In this document: positions 22,667-32,835 of the stretch, in pieces
How positions within the stretch are numbered: position 1 is the first letter of the stretch
Layout of the letters: each line of letters opens with the position of its first letter
Source: Hydractinia symbiolongicarpus
Lineage: Eukaryota; Cnidaria; Hydrozoa; Anthoathecata; Hydractiniidae
NCBI RefSeq assembly: GCF_029227915.1
Contig: NC_079887.1
Coordinates: 13,764,001 to 13,828,000, forward strand
Length of the DNA: 64,000 nucleotides
Direction: 5' to 3'
Notes under the pieces: generated by a model
The model's database searches: none
What the model was told of the DNA's origin: nothing
What the model saw: only the letters and a program-made list of their open reading frames with translations
Program-made: the position numbers and the translations under genes

Positions 22667-23420
22667 AGCACCTACCAATCCTAACTTTTTCGTACATAAC
22701 TACTGAGTCTGTCGCAAAAATAAGAAAATAAATAAGGTTATTTTCAGTTGAGCGCAGCAAATTAGAAAATAAACTTTTTAACAAGAATTCATAGTTAACA
22801 CTGTCAGGGATACTAAGTCATATTCTTATTTGTAAGATTTTAGACCCCATGTCCTATAGCCACAATTTTAGATTTTAAGAGAATGTATGTTCCTGACACT
22901 CATAGGGGTGTCCTGGCCAAAGACTTAGCGACATAACTCATTAAGAAAACCTTCCTTGATCAAAACAATATCGCGGGAATGCATCACTTTACCATAACGC
23001 ACACTTTAACTCTTTCTCATGTTACTATGATTAAATACCGGGGATTTTCTTTAGTTGTTGGTACTCTTATCGGTGAGAGATCTGCAAATGGAGTCCTGGT
23101 CGTGACTATTACAAATATAGTAAAGATAGGGGTGGGATATTGTATGATTCAATTGCTTCGACCGGAGCACCTATTTAGTCGTAAACGCTCCTCCTTAGCC
23201 CTACCTCGCTAAACTTAAAAGTGCTACAATTAAAAAACTTTTAGGCCAGTTTGCCAGAATTAACACAACAATCATTTGTAACAGATATAATTTTCGCGTT
23301 ATAATTAACTGAGTGATAAAAGTTTGATAAAAAAAAATATGATTTTTGACGAAACGATTCTGTTAAGGTTAAGACGTATTTATATTCGCTTTTTAATAAA
23401 AACTGTAGAAAAATATATAA

Positions 23421-23465
23421 GACTAGTCGTTATTCCGTGGAAGAGTCCACGGGTTCGCCGGTCCT
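23421..23465 (+). repeat. Dispersed repeat, GACTAGTCGTT...CCACGGGTTCGCCGG type
   Basis: Contains GACTAGTCGTTATTCCGTGG followed by AGTCCACGGGTTCGCC. CCGTGGA and TCCACGG can pair to form a small hairpin. Matches the copies at 11915-11955 (inverted) and 23700-23740. Confidence 0.6.
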
Positions 23466-23699
23466 CAGATTTTCGCCCTTCGTACGTTATTTCCACATCG
23501 CTATTTCCTACATCCTGCTAGCCTGTTAAGACGAAGCAATGAAATCTCCTTGAACGGTGGTTATTTTTATAATTAAAGATGCGATTGTGATGCAGTTTAT
23601 GATTTAATAACCCCCTGGTTCTAAAAAAATTGAGGAAAGATCACAGGAAAATAAGCTACCATTTTAAACAGAGATATTAAATACGGGTATTAATATGGA

Positions 23700-23740
23700 G
23701 ACTAGTCGTTAAACCGTGGAAAATCTACGAAAATTCGTCT
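23700..23740 (+). repeat. Dispersed repeat, GACTAGTCGTT type, diverged copy
   Basis: GACTAGTCGTTAAACCGTGG, then AAAATCTACGAAAATTCGTC. It lies 279 bp from the copy at 23421 in the same orientation. Confidence 0.55.
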
Positions 23741-24481
23741 GTCACAACAAATTGAATAAAAATACAATTGTTTTTTGTAGCTTGAAGATTTTAGGCGTGG
23801 TTAGCATATCTCGGATTTGACCGACAAACAAAGTACCGCTATTATGATAGAGAAAAAAATGCGAACAAAATAAGTTAAAGAAAATAAAAAGAGCTATGGA
23901 AGATATGAAATTTTAGCAAAGATTTGACCTTATAAGGTTATTTTTTGAAGAAAATTACCGTTTTGGCTCACAGATAGACTGAGAAACAGATTTTTTACCG
24001 CCGTATCTTATTCACCGAAATGCTTATCAGTATTTTCTGTTATTACTTCCACATAAGGAAACGTCTGTCACTTCAGCTTCGGAGTTTTAATAAATTTTTA
24101 CTTCAAAAATTTAAAATTCAGTCGTAAACACTGTTAAAATTCTACTTCAGGCTCTGAAATCTTGGGAGCGTTAAATAGTGGTGACATTGTCAATTATCCA
24201 TTTATACTTTGATTTTTAAGTCGTTTCTTTTCAACAAATCAATTTCCATTTAAAAATTGACCTCGTGATCAAAGCATTAAAAAACTGTTGCGAAAAAGAA
24301 ATCAAAACAAAACATTAATTATGAATCCTACTTTTTGATGTTTACAAAGTATATAAAGAAATATAAAACGTAAAAGATGCAACTAGGCCGCTTGGAATAT
24401 TTTTACCTTTTTCGAAAGCGTATTGTATTGATTTCGGCTTGACCTGACAGTTCTTTATAAAAACAATCCATATTTTTTATA

Positions 24482-25248
24482 CAGTATACTTTCCAATTAG
24501 CGGACACCATCGGTGTGTGACGAAAGTGGCCGCTAATTGGAATTGCCCACCTTTTGGAAAGTTTAACATTTTAGGCAGAAAATGAAAATAAAGCCGATTT
24601 TTTTATCATAAAGGAAAAATACAAATGATAATATAGTATTAACATAATGATAACGAACCAAACTTTCAATTTTTACAGATCTTTAAAGTCTTTGAAACAA
24701 ATTTTAATAAATTATGGTTAAATGATTAAAGATTTTATTTTAAAAAGTCTTTGATTAATTGTTGTTTTCTGTTATTTATCTTGGCAATCGCTAGTCTCTA
24801 CTCAATGGAGAAAAGAGTTTCTCTTTCCTCTCTGTTGAGATCGTTTAGTTCTATGAGCTCGTCAAGCATTGTTAGCGTTGTGACAATAGAAACTTCTTTT
24901 TTTTCAATCACAGAATTATCACCATCTTCGTCATCGTCATCAGATGAAATCTCTTCTATATTTCCAGACTCTCTTTGAATATATTCATCTACACATTTTT
25001 CTAGGGAGCTTACTTTCCAATCTACTTCATCTGAACTATTCATTCTTGTCTATTTTTCTTTGCTCCCTTTTGATTTTTTTGTACTATCCGCTAATTGGAG
25101 AAAAAAAAGCCATATCCGCTAATTAGAGTGTCCGCTAATTAAGTGTCCGCTTTTTGGAAAGTTTTTTATGAGACTTTGACTAGAAAACGGCTAGTGTATG
25201 ACCAAAGTGTCCGCCTTTTAGAGTGTCCGTTAATAGGAGAGAATACTG
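24482..25248 (-). mobile_element. Internally deleted pogo/Tigger-type DNA transposon
   Basis: The ends are inverted and imperfect: CAGTATACTTTCCAATTAGC at the left and, read inward on the other strand, CAGTATTCTCTCCTATTAAC at the right. Both start CAGTAT and reach GGACAC, and both are flanked by TA (24480-24481 and 25249-25250), the target duplication of the Tc1/mariner superfamily. Repeated TCCGCTAATT words lie inside both ends, as expected of transposase-binding sites. At 767 bp only a transposase tail remains. Confidence 0.75.
24798..25043 (-). pseudogene. Acidic C-terminal tail of a pogo/Tigger-like transposase
   Basis: An 81-residue frame inside the deleted Tigger-type element. It starts with MNSSDEVDWKVSSLEKCVDEYI and continues with an acidic run (SSDDDDEDGD) and a helical, charged end. 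Acidic tails with a VDW-like motif after the DDE domain are usual in Tigger/jerky-type transposases. The DDE catalytic core and the CENP-B-type DNA-binding domain are absent. The assignment leans on the surrounding terminal repeats. Confidence 0.5.
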
Positions 25249-25734
25249 TAGGTATAATAAGAACAGGTAATTAAATTTTCTGATTGCTACAATCTCTCAC
25301 AGCTTGAGCCTGCAATTAAAAAGCTGACTTTCAGTTTGTGTGACGACTTCCCCTCCTTCCCATACTTCGATGTTGATTATACTTGCCAACTTGTGTACAT
25401 CAGTCACTTAAACATTGGAATCTGAAGAAAGGGAAAGGCGGTTTCAGAATTTCTGTGAGGGATTATGTTTGTTTTTATTTAATTCCACCCTGAAATTATC
25501 TAAATTTAGACACAAACCTTTCATTTAATCTGAGAGTACTAAAATATAATGTTTAGTTATGCTAAAAAATTTTTACCAGAACATATCCTTAAATTTATCT
25601 TTCGTATTTTTGTTGAATATTTTTATCTATAATTTTAAAATTCAAGGTGTGACATAGAAAACTGCTCGTAATATTACATCGTTTTGTTATCTAATACTTA
25701 TCAATGAATACAATACTTATTGAAGATATTATTT

Positions 25735-26251
25735 TGGTTTGTCTGTTCAGTATTCATATTACTGTGGAAGTTTATCATTTCTTGAACATGATAGTTTAGT
25801 AGGCGACGTTTCGGGAGATCCTTCTCCCATCATCATTGGGCAAAGTAAAATGATGTTAAGCATGTATTTATATAATTGCAGAGGATCGAAATTCATAAAA
25901 ATTAACCAATCGGAAACGAGATGATAATTACAGTTAATTACGATAATTAACATTTTCGGACCTGGATGTAGGTAACTACTTTTTCTGTAGGGCTGGTAAC
26001 CAAATCTCAGGAAGTTGATACGAGATGCTGTTTATGTGTTTGTTACACTGTTGATGGTTTCTTTAATCTTCCTGGCCGTTGTTCTGGATTCTTTGTCAAT
26101 GATTTTCTTCTCATCACAATATAGGCGAAACAAAAAGAAAGTTTAAGAACATATGCGCGCAGTGAGAAAAAGAGATGTGAAGAAAAACGAAATTGCGGAC
26201 CACAGCTGGAGCAGAAGTCATCAGTTTAATTGGGATGAGATGAAAATCATT
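25735..26251. mobile_element. Penelope-like element fragment, rearranged (locus 1)
   Basis: 25735-26115 is minus-strand and holds the end of the GIY-YIG endonuclease region (from DEKKIIDKESR onward) plus the element's 3' non-coding end. 26119-26251 is plus-strand and holds the preceding part of the same domain (YIGETKRKF ... HSWSRSHQFNWDEMKII). The domain is thus split, with its two halves facing each other. The shared sequence at the split is GATGAGAAGAAAATCATT (minus, 26115-26098) and GATGAGATGAAAATCATT (plus, 26234-26251). The intact layout can be seen at 43171-43680. No functional protein can be made. Confidence 0.8.
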
Positions 26252-26500
26252 TATTTCAAACAAATCTTTATTGTCAGGACTTTTAGATACATTATTTGAC
26301 TTCTTTCTGAGCTGACTTTTACTTGTAATTCCAACATATCTTTTGACATACCATTCTTTCGTTATTGATTGGTTCATTCAATTGCTGCCGCTGCCTTTCG
26401 TGTACTGCAAATAGCGTTAAATTGTTGATCCATGCCAACTAATTTGCCTCAACGATTACGAAGGTTATTGCTTTTCGTTCCTAAATGGCAAACATACCTT
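26252..26500. other. Non-coding between Penelope fragment and GPCR
   Basis: The minus-strand frame 26114-26377 overlaps the Penelope fragment; its non-overlapping start (ITKEWYVKRYVGITSKSQLRKK) has no recognised motif. Confidence 0.4.
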
Positions 26501-26502
26501 TC

Positions 26503-26592
26503 TTAAGCAGCTCTAAAAGAAGCACTTAAATGCTGTTGCGAATTGATCATGAAATAATCCATAAATAATTGGATTACAGCAACTGTTAAAAT
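26503..26592 (-). pseudogene. Duplicated GPCR tail fragment
   Basis: About 90 bp matching 26793-26886 of the GPCR gene 292 bp away, with nearly identical sequence over the NSCCNPIIYGLFHDQFAT codons and more divergence at the ends. It is a broken tandem duplicate: the match is lost within TM7 towards 26592, and nothing corresponding to the rest of the receptor is present between here and the intact gene. Confidence 0.85.
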
Positions 26593-26607
26593 AAAATTTA
26601 CTTTAAT

Positions 26608-26659
26608 ATTCGTTGTAACTAAATTTTAGTTAAACATCCAACTTTTCACATTCTTCTTT
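26608..26659. repeat. 52-bp dispersed repeat, copy 1
   Basis: TTCGTTGTAACTAAATTTTAG and CATCCAACTTTTCACATTC are repeated almost exactly at 31746-31796, 5.1 kb away and in the same orientation. Confidence 0.75.
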
Positions 26660-26738
26660 TTATCCTGATATTCTTTACATCCCAAAGAAACAGAGTTTTT
26701 AGAGCTTCCATCGAAACGCAAAGATTTCGCCCCAGTGC

Positions 26739-27644
26739 TCATTGTAAGTTTTGCCGGGTATTGGCTCCCCTTCTTAAAGGTGTATCCGGCTTTCCTAAGC
26801 ACTTCCTCAAAAAAACTTTAATCGCTGTTGCGAATTGATCATGAAATAATCCATAAATAATCGGATTACAGCAACTGTTAAAATAATGTAGCCATTTTAC
26901 GCCGTAGACAAGAACTCGTGAAACTGGATTCATTGTCATTACTATGTAGAGATTCACAACTAAGAACGGTATCCAACACAGGAAGAAGACAGTGATAGCA
27001 ATTAAAATTGTCCTAGCTACCTTCCATTCCCTTGCCACTGATCTTTTCGACACTTTTCGACTCTTTTTTACCGTGTAAAAAATCGAAACATACGCAAAGA
27101 TCATGAAAATAAAGGGAAACAGCACACCTAGTAACATAGCAAAGTATGTATATTTCACCCATCCAAGTAGGTTGTTGGTTAAAGCAATGGTCACACTACA
27201 AATCCAAACAAATGCAATAATAAATAAAGATTTTCTTTTCGTCATGTATGCTCTGTGTTTAAGGGGATAGACAACTGCATAGTATCTGTCAATACTTATC
27301 GCAGTTAAGTTTCCAATAGATGATACGCATGTGATTACGTCAAGCAATGCAAACGTGTCACTTTGTATCATTGGTGGCCAGGTTTTCTTTATGATAAAGT
27401 ACAAGTAAATCGGCATGGGAACCAACGCAACAAATATATCGCTGAATGCTAAGAATATGATAAAATAGTTCATAGCAGTTCGTAAATTTCGTTGAATACA
27501 AAAAACAAGACAAGTGAGTATATTGCCAACCAAAATAAGAGCCATGGTCACGCCAAAAGTTACAGCGTATATTATCTCTTGTTGGTGTTGCTGCTGTATT
27601 TTTTCATTGTGCTGTATCGAATAATTAACTGATTTGTTAACCAT
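26739..27644 (-). CDS. Class A GPCR, aminergic-like, without the TM3-ECL2 disulfide
   Basis: A single-exon receptor of 301 residues with seven membrane segments. Family landmarks: GN in TM1 (residues 40-41), LAFSD in TM2, D102 in TM3 (17 residues before the DRY Asp, i.e. 3.32, the amine-binding Asp), DRY at 119-121, a Trp in TM4, Pro in TM5, FFLCWIP in TM6 and NSCCNPIIY in TM7. The N-terminus has Asn-glycosylation sites (NKS, NYS). Position 3.25, normally the disulfide Cys, is Ser95, and the extracellular loop 2 (about LTNNLLGWVKYTY) is very short with no Cys, so the canonical bond is absent from both sides. The ligand cannot be inferred. The intracellular tail is short (RRGANTRQNLQ end). It sits next to a duplicated tail fragment. 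Confidence 0.92.
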   Translation of the reverse strand: MVNKSVNYSIQHNEKIQQQHQQEIIYAVTFGVTMALILVGNILTCLVFCIQRNLRTAMNYFIIFLAFSDIFVALVPMPIYLYFIIKKTWPPMIQSDTFALLDVITCVSSIGNLTAISIDRYYAVVYPLKHRAYMTKRKSLFIIAFVWICSVTIALTNNLLGWVKYTYFAMLLGVLFPFIFMIFAYVSIFYTVKKSRKVSKRSVAREWKVARTILIAITVFFLCWIPFLVVNLYIVMTMNPVSRVLVYGVKWLHYFNSCCNPIIYGLFHDQFATAIKVFLRKCLGKPDTPLRRGANTRQNLQ

Positions 27645-28404
27645 ACCGCTTTAGCACGGAATCGGTGTGTCCTTGTTAATACAAGAAAATCTTTTTCTAC
27701 TATCGTTAAGCAAACGCGTGATAAGTTCGTGCACATCTTATCGATCAAAATAGTTTGTTAACAAAGTTGCTGTCCCATCATGGACTGATGATATAAAATA
27801 AAAAAAATAAAAGCAATTTTTTTGTAAACATATTTATTTTTTTGATTTGCGAGCTGAATGAAATAACCAACTTCCTGGTTTCTTATCTAAATTCATTATA
27901 TAATTACTATTTATTTACGCGCGCATCTTGTTATTCCAATGAAGTTTTATCAATGCTTTTGATCGTTTCTTTCCACATAAGGAATCATCTGTCTATTTAG
28001 CATCGGTGTTCTGAAGATTGTTTTCCAGGCAAATCATTAAAAATTTTTATCCGAACCTTTAAGATCAGTGCAATCGAAGTCTCTATAATAATAGCTGCAT
28101 CCTCATTTCGGAAAATTTCCGAAGAGTCTGATTTTTTCGGATTCTGATTTACTTTCCCGCAGTTTAATTTCAGAATCAATTTCGAGCTCTGGGAACCTGA
28201 CAGTAAAAAGATGAAAGTAGCCAAATACTGTTCGGCTAGTTATAACAAAATTCTTAATAATTCTTATGCTAAATGCAGTTAGGTCGCTACCTCTCGAGTG
28301 CCAAATAAATGCCAAATAATTACTTAGTATCACAGATATAGCATTGGACAGTTTAATTTCATTGATAGCATTTCATTGTCCGATTTAATATGTACTGTGT
28401 ATTA
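27645..28404. other. Non-coding, GPCR upstream region
   Basis: AT-rich sequence between the GPCR start and the Harbinger terminus. The small frames at 27997-28333 show no motif. Confidence 0.4.
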
Positions 28405-28730
28405 AGGCCGTTTCACATTACAGAAATATATTGAATCCAATATATTGGAAATTATTGATAACTATTGAAAAATATTGCCTCAATTAATTGACATAATGTA
28501 AAACCAACTTTTGAGACACGTTCGAAAAAACATTACGCAATCGCTTTCAATACTTGTCAAGACTTTTTAATTCAAACACGGTTTGAATTAAAAAATATTG
28601 CAAGGGAAATTCTTTTGTTGTGAGAAGACTCAATTGTTCTCCGAACAATAGAAAAATCGAATCAGCAAAGTATTCGAAATTTGTCTGTCTGAAATAAACA
28701 GTAAATGAAACATACGATCGAAGATAAAAG

Positions 28731-29687
28731 ATGGAGCAAAATAACATTTATTATTTTGAAAGTCAGCCACACGATTTTGCTACGAATGATCAAATACTAT
28801 TTCCTCAAGCTACGACGCAACAGCAACATGCCGCACATGTCTTCACTCAGAGCTCACCAAAACCAACCTCGTCAATCTTGAGCCAAAACACACAAATATT
28901 CGGTCAGAGCGTGCCACAGCAACTTCAACCTTCACTCAGCCCCGTATTTCAAAATCCAGAAGATGAAACTTCTGCGAAACCTCAGAAGCGAGGAAGAAAA
29001 GGCTTGAAACATGAGAAAGTTTGGAGTAGTGGTGAAACTGAACATTTGATAAATTTGTGGTCACAATACGAAGTTCTATACAAAGTTAGTTGCCCAGGAT
29101 ATATGGACAAAAACAAAAAACAACTGGCACTTGTAGCGATTGCAGCCGAGCTAAATTGTAGCGAGAGTGAAGTACAAAAGAAGATGCACAGCATGAAGAC
29201 TTATTATGGGACATTACGTCAGAATTATGAGGAATCGAAGAGGAAAAGTGGAAGCGGGAGAGCTGATTTGAAGAAGCCTAATTGGCCTTGGTATGCACTT
29301 ATGGAATTTTTGAACGATAACTTGACTTCCAAGCGCACATATTTCAACATGAGACAAAACGAGGCTTCATCGGAGATTGACGATTTAGAGTCTCACGAAT
29401 CTTTCTATGTGACCCCAAAATCGAAAAACAACCGGAGTAAGGGGCAAAGTTCGTGTCAACAAGATCTGCTGTACGTCAAACAATCTGCGCTTATGGACAA
29501 AGCTTTGAATGTTTTGTCTACTCCTAAGCCGAACGCACAGCCTTCTAAAAAGTCAGCTGACGATCTGTTTGGAATGATGGTGTCAAAGTCTATGTCTTCC
29601 ATTCCCGAGAGCGAAGATAAGGAGGAATTGAAGATAGGAATCCAATCACTTATTTTACAAACAAAACGAAGAATACAGCTTTTCTAG
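28731..29687 (+). CDS. MADF (Myb/SANT-like) DNA-binding protein of the Harbinger element
   Basis: A single-exon protein of 318 residues. The N-terminal 80 residues are Gln/Ser-rich. A basic patch (KRGRKGLKHEK) precedes the MADF domain (about residues 100-195, from VWSSGETEHLINLW to WPWYALMEFL), with the spaced Trp/Tyr positions of the family (WSQYEVLY, MKTYYGTLR). The C-terminal region (DDLFGMMVSKSM ... LKIGIQSLILQTKRR) resembles a BESS-type protein interaction motif. In PIF/Harbinger elements such a second protein brings the transposase to the nucleus and to the termini. An AATAAA lies at 29729-29734, 41 bp past the stop and just short of the convergent transposase stop. Confidence 0.9.
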   Translation: MEQNNIYYFESQPHDFATNDQILFPQATTQQQHAAHVFTQSSPKPTSSILSQNTQIFGQSVPQQLQPSLSPVFQNPEDETSAKPQKRGRKGLKHEKVWSSGETEHLINLWSQYEVLYKVSCPGYMDKNKKQLALVAIAAELNCSESEVQKKMHSMKTYYGTLRQNYEESKRKSGSGRADLKKPNWPWYALMEFLNDNLTSKRTYFNMRQNEASSEIDDLESHESFYVTPKSKNNRSKGQSSCQQDLLYVKQSALMDKALNVLSTPKPNAQPSKKSADDLFGMMVSKSMSSIPESEDKEELKIGIQSLILQTKRRIQLF

Positions 29688-29737
29688 AACCCTTAGATTC
29701 GTCATTGTTTGTATTTGTTGTTTTGGTGAATAAAGTT

Positions 29738-31049
29738 CTATTGTCCGTATACTTGATTCCATTGCCAATGCACCTGACCTATACCTTGAAAATAATCACT
29801 GAAAGAATTTTGAATATTTTCTGCGCGTGTGCTAAAGTTTCTTGATTTTGTTCCTTCCATCGGGGACAGACTTGATAGGTTGTTAAAAATATTATCTTTG
29901 ATTTCCGGTCCCTCCGCGTTTGTATACGTTTGCATAGACATAGTACACAGCATATTATGTAGCAAAAAATTTAATTTTGCAGTGAGGCAGCGAAACCGAT
30001 TTACAAGTATTCCAAAAGCGTTTTCACTTGTTCTTCTTGCACGTGATAAACGATAGTTGAATATGCGCTTTGACTCAGTAAGTCCTTTCTGTGCGTAAGG
30101 TTTCATGCAATACTCAGTTAAGGGAAAAGCATCATCAGCAACTAGAACGTATGGCAAGAGTGGCTGGTCACACTCAGGGTTAAGGAAGGAATCATCAATT
30201 CCAGATATGTTTGGCAGTTTTCTCCTTTCTGGTAAATCTATGCTGTTTGTAGATAATCCTCTGAAAAATTCACACTGCCTGAAAACTCCACCATCGCTCA
30301 GACGTCCCTGGCAGCCGATATCGACAAAAATAAATCGATAACGCGCATCAATGATACCTAGTAAAACTAAACTGAAAAAACCTTTGTAGTTGTAGTATGT
30401 TGAACCGCTAAGCTTAGGATGGTACAGAGCAATATGTTTTCCATCCATTGCCCCAATGCAATTTGGAAATTGCCACATCGTTTCGAATTCAGATGCAATT
30501 TCAAGCCAGTCGTCTTTGTTTTCGGGGAACTTGAGGAAATCATCTTTTAGTGTATCATATAATGCTTGACAAACCTGAGGAATAAATGTGGCAATGGTTG
30601 AAATACCAACAGAATAGTGATGATGTAAGCTAGTAAAATTCTCCCCAGTAGCGAGAAAGCGCAAAGTTATTGTCAGCTTCAACTCCGGCTCCAAAGGTTT
30701 CCGTAAATGCGTTGTCTTCTTCGTTAATTTACTTCTGACTTTCTCAAGTAAAAGCTAAACAAAAGGATTGTTTTAGATCAAACTCAGAATTATTTCACAT
30801 GAATATCAAGTTAAAAATTATATTCACCTCATATATGTCTGGGCTCATTCGCAGGTATTTGCGGAAACTCTCTTCGTCATACAAACGTAGTTCTTGCACT
30901 AAGTTATCGTAAACACCGATCGATTTTCGTTTTTTCATCCACTCCTCCACCCAAATTCTACGCGTAACCTTAGGTTTGGAAAAGTTTGTCGGAAGTAAAG
31001 TTGTAGCAATAATAATCGCAGCAACCGCTTTTCTCTGTTCCTCAGACAT
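29738..31049 (-). CDS. PIF/Harbinger transposase (HARBI1-like, two exons)
   Basis: Exon 1 is 31049-30828 (74 codons, phase 0, ending ...SPDIYE before GTGAAT). Exon 2 is 30754-29738 and starts after a TTTAG acceptor with LLLEKVRSKLTKK. The spliced protein is 412 residues, the usual length for HARBI1-type transposases. The DDE_4 catalytic residues are in place, numbered on the spliced protein: D178 in GAMDGKH, D281 in VADDAFPL and E318 in SENAFG. The helix-turn-helix-like segment (LATGENFTSLHHHYSVGISTI) precedes the catalytic core. It cuts and joins the element at the AGGCCG ends, with TTA as target. All motifs and both splice sites look functional. Confidence 0.93.
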
Positions 31050-31227
31050 TTTGAATTACAACAAAATTTAAATGGACATTTAAAGAGACATTTAAAGAGA
31101 CAATTTGCAATAATTCGAAATATTTTCCAATATAATGAATTCAATAATTTTCAATTGATATCATTATTCATAAATATATTGCTGTCAATATTTTTCTATA
31201 TATTGCTGTAATGTGAAACGGCCTTTA

Positions 31228-32085
31228 TTCAACTTTGTTAACCGTCTGGACTTGAGCAATACGGGTTTTTAGGAATTCTGATTGGCTTAGCGCCCTTGAC
31301 AACGCGCCGATATGGAGAGGTTTTGTTTGTCGTCAAAGAAATGGTAGCTTAAAATGTAAATAAGCAAGCAAAAACAAGTTTTAAGAAGCATTGAAAATGA
31401 TTATATGTCTAGCTCCTAAAATAAATTTATCAGTAAAAACATTTTTATAGGATAGAAACAACAACAATGTCAAGATTAACAGTCAAAAAAACCGATTCAG
31501 CAACATTTTCTCTCAATGCTTCTTCAACATTGCTAGTTAATTAACTACATTGTTCACAAAAAACGATGATCTGATATGCAGTTTTATCAAAAATACTAAG
31601 TACAGGACGACGAAATTATAACAAATACGTCTCCTCTTATTTTCAGACTCGTTCCTTTAGATTTTTGGTTACTCGGTCAATATAAAACTCGTAAAAACCC
31701 ATATTATTTTTGGCTAGCTAGCTAGCTAAAAAATTTACTGCATTATTCGTTGTAACTAAATTTTAGTTGTACATCCAACTTTTCACATTCTTCTGTAAAG
31801 TGTCGAACATCGTAATGTTTTGTTTAAGATTTATTCTATAGGGACTTTCGAATTCTGCATAGAATGTTTGTTTTTAGACAGGACTGTTCGAATTTTGATC
31901 TCAAGTGTTAACAAAGTAGTGCTAGTGGATTATTTTATTATAAGAACATTAAACCGAAATTCTTGTTTTATATTTTTATCTAACTTAGACGGTTAACAAA
32001 TACAATAATAACCGATTACTCCGTGTTGTACCAAAAATATCTCCCTCGGTCATTGCACCGATCTCGCAAGCTCTTCTGTCGGCAC
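31228..32085. other. Non-coding between two Harbinger-type elements
   Basis: AT-rich. Contains the second copy of a dispersed repeat (31746-31796) and a TAGCTAGCTAGCTA run near 31711-31728. No gene recognised. Confidence 0.45.
31746..31796. repeat. 52-bp dispersed repeat, copy 2
   Basis: Matches 26608-26659 with about two changes (TTGTACATCC for TTAAACATCC). Confidence 0.75.
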
Positions 32086-32088
32086 TTA

Positions 32089-32832
32089 GGGCCTTTTTAT
32101 ATAAGAAGGGAAACTCGGTCCACCGAGATATCCCGCATGACCGAGATCTCAGATATTTGCGGAAGAACGCTGAAAATTGAAATCGTGTTTATATGGTGAA
32201 TATTCATCTCGCCTCGGTTACAACGGAAAACTCGGTCAACCGAGATCCCGGGCAAGTGAGCCAGGATCCCGGTCAAAAGGGATGGATATTTGTTCATGTA
32301 AACAGAAAAACCCGGTGGCAAAGTACGGAAAAAGTTTATGCAACCTTAGAGGAGCAAATAATTATCACTATTAATGCATATCAATGGACATATTTGTTTT
32401 TGTATCATAGTGTATTTGTAATAAAAGACAACAAAACCATGAAACATGCTGAAAACACAAGGTTTCACTAAAATTACAATTGAGATTGATCTAAGATTAA
32501 CTTTTAATCCTGTTTCAAGCGTGTGGGAGATGTTAATGAATAATATTTAAATTGGTCAGAAATGATGGTAATTTTCAAAACATATGAGAAATAATTACTA
32601 GTGATTACACAGTTGTTTCAAGCATCAACAGTATCGCTATCTTCTTTTTTCTGTTGTTGTAAGCCATATTTGCTTACATATTCACCCCGCCACTTTTAGT
32701 TTCCCGCTAATTTTTCTTCATATAAACCCGGGATGGGAAATGTCAAATTTACATATAAACCCGAGTTGATATTAGCCCGCTCTACCGGGAAACTCGATGG
32801 GCGAGTTTCCCGGTTCTCATATAAAAAGGCCC
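32089..32832. mobile_element. 744-bp MITE, Harbinger-like, TTA target duplication
   Basis: Begins GGGCCTTTTTATAT and ends ATATAAAAAGGCCC, with TTA directly outside both ends (32086-32088 and 32833-32835). The inverted similarity continues inside to AGAAGGGAAACTCGG and its partner GAGTTTCCCGGTTCT. Within it, ACTCGG and CCGAGA words recur in both orientations (32111-32150, 32220-32275), so it can fold extensively. There is no transposase frame. The 3-bp TTA duplication and GGCC ends suggest mobilisation by a PIF/Harbinger transposase, though the ends differ from the complete element at 28405. Confidence 0.85.
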
Positions 32833-32835
32833 TTA

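Larger units (their letters stand above)
22670..24480. other. Non-coding with dispersed repeat copies
   Basis: No gene recognised. It holds two copies of the ACTAGTCGTT repeat, described separately. The frame at 23324-23521 merely runs through one of them. Confidence 0.45.
28405..31224. mobile_element. Complete PIF/Harbinger DNA transposon
   Basis: A 2,820-bp element. Its ends are perfect 19-bp inverted repeats, AGGCCGTTTCACATTACAG at 28405-28423 and its complement at 31206-31224, with looser similarity continuing inward through AATATAT-rich subterminal repeats. TTA flanks both sides (28402-28404 and 31225-31227), the 3-bp duplication typical of the superfamily. It holds two convergent genes: a MADF-domain protein (+) and a two-exon DDE transposase (-). 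Both frames are open end to end, so the copy may be autonomous and fairly young. Confidence 0.95.
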
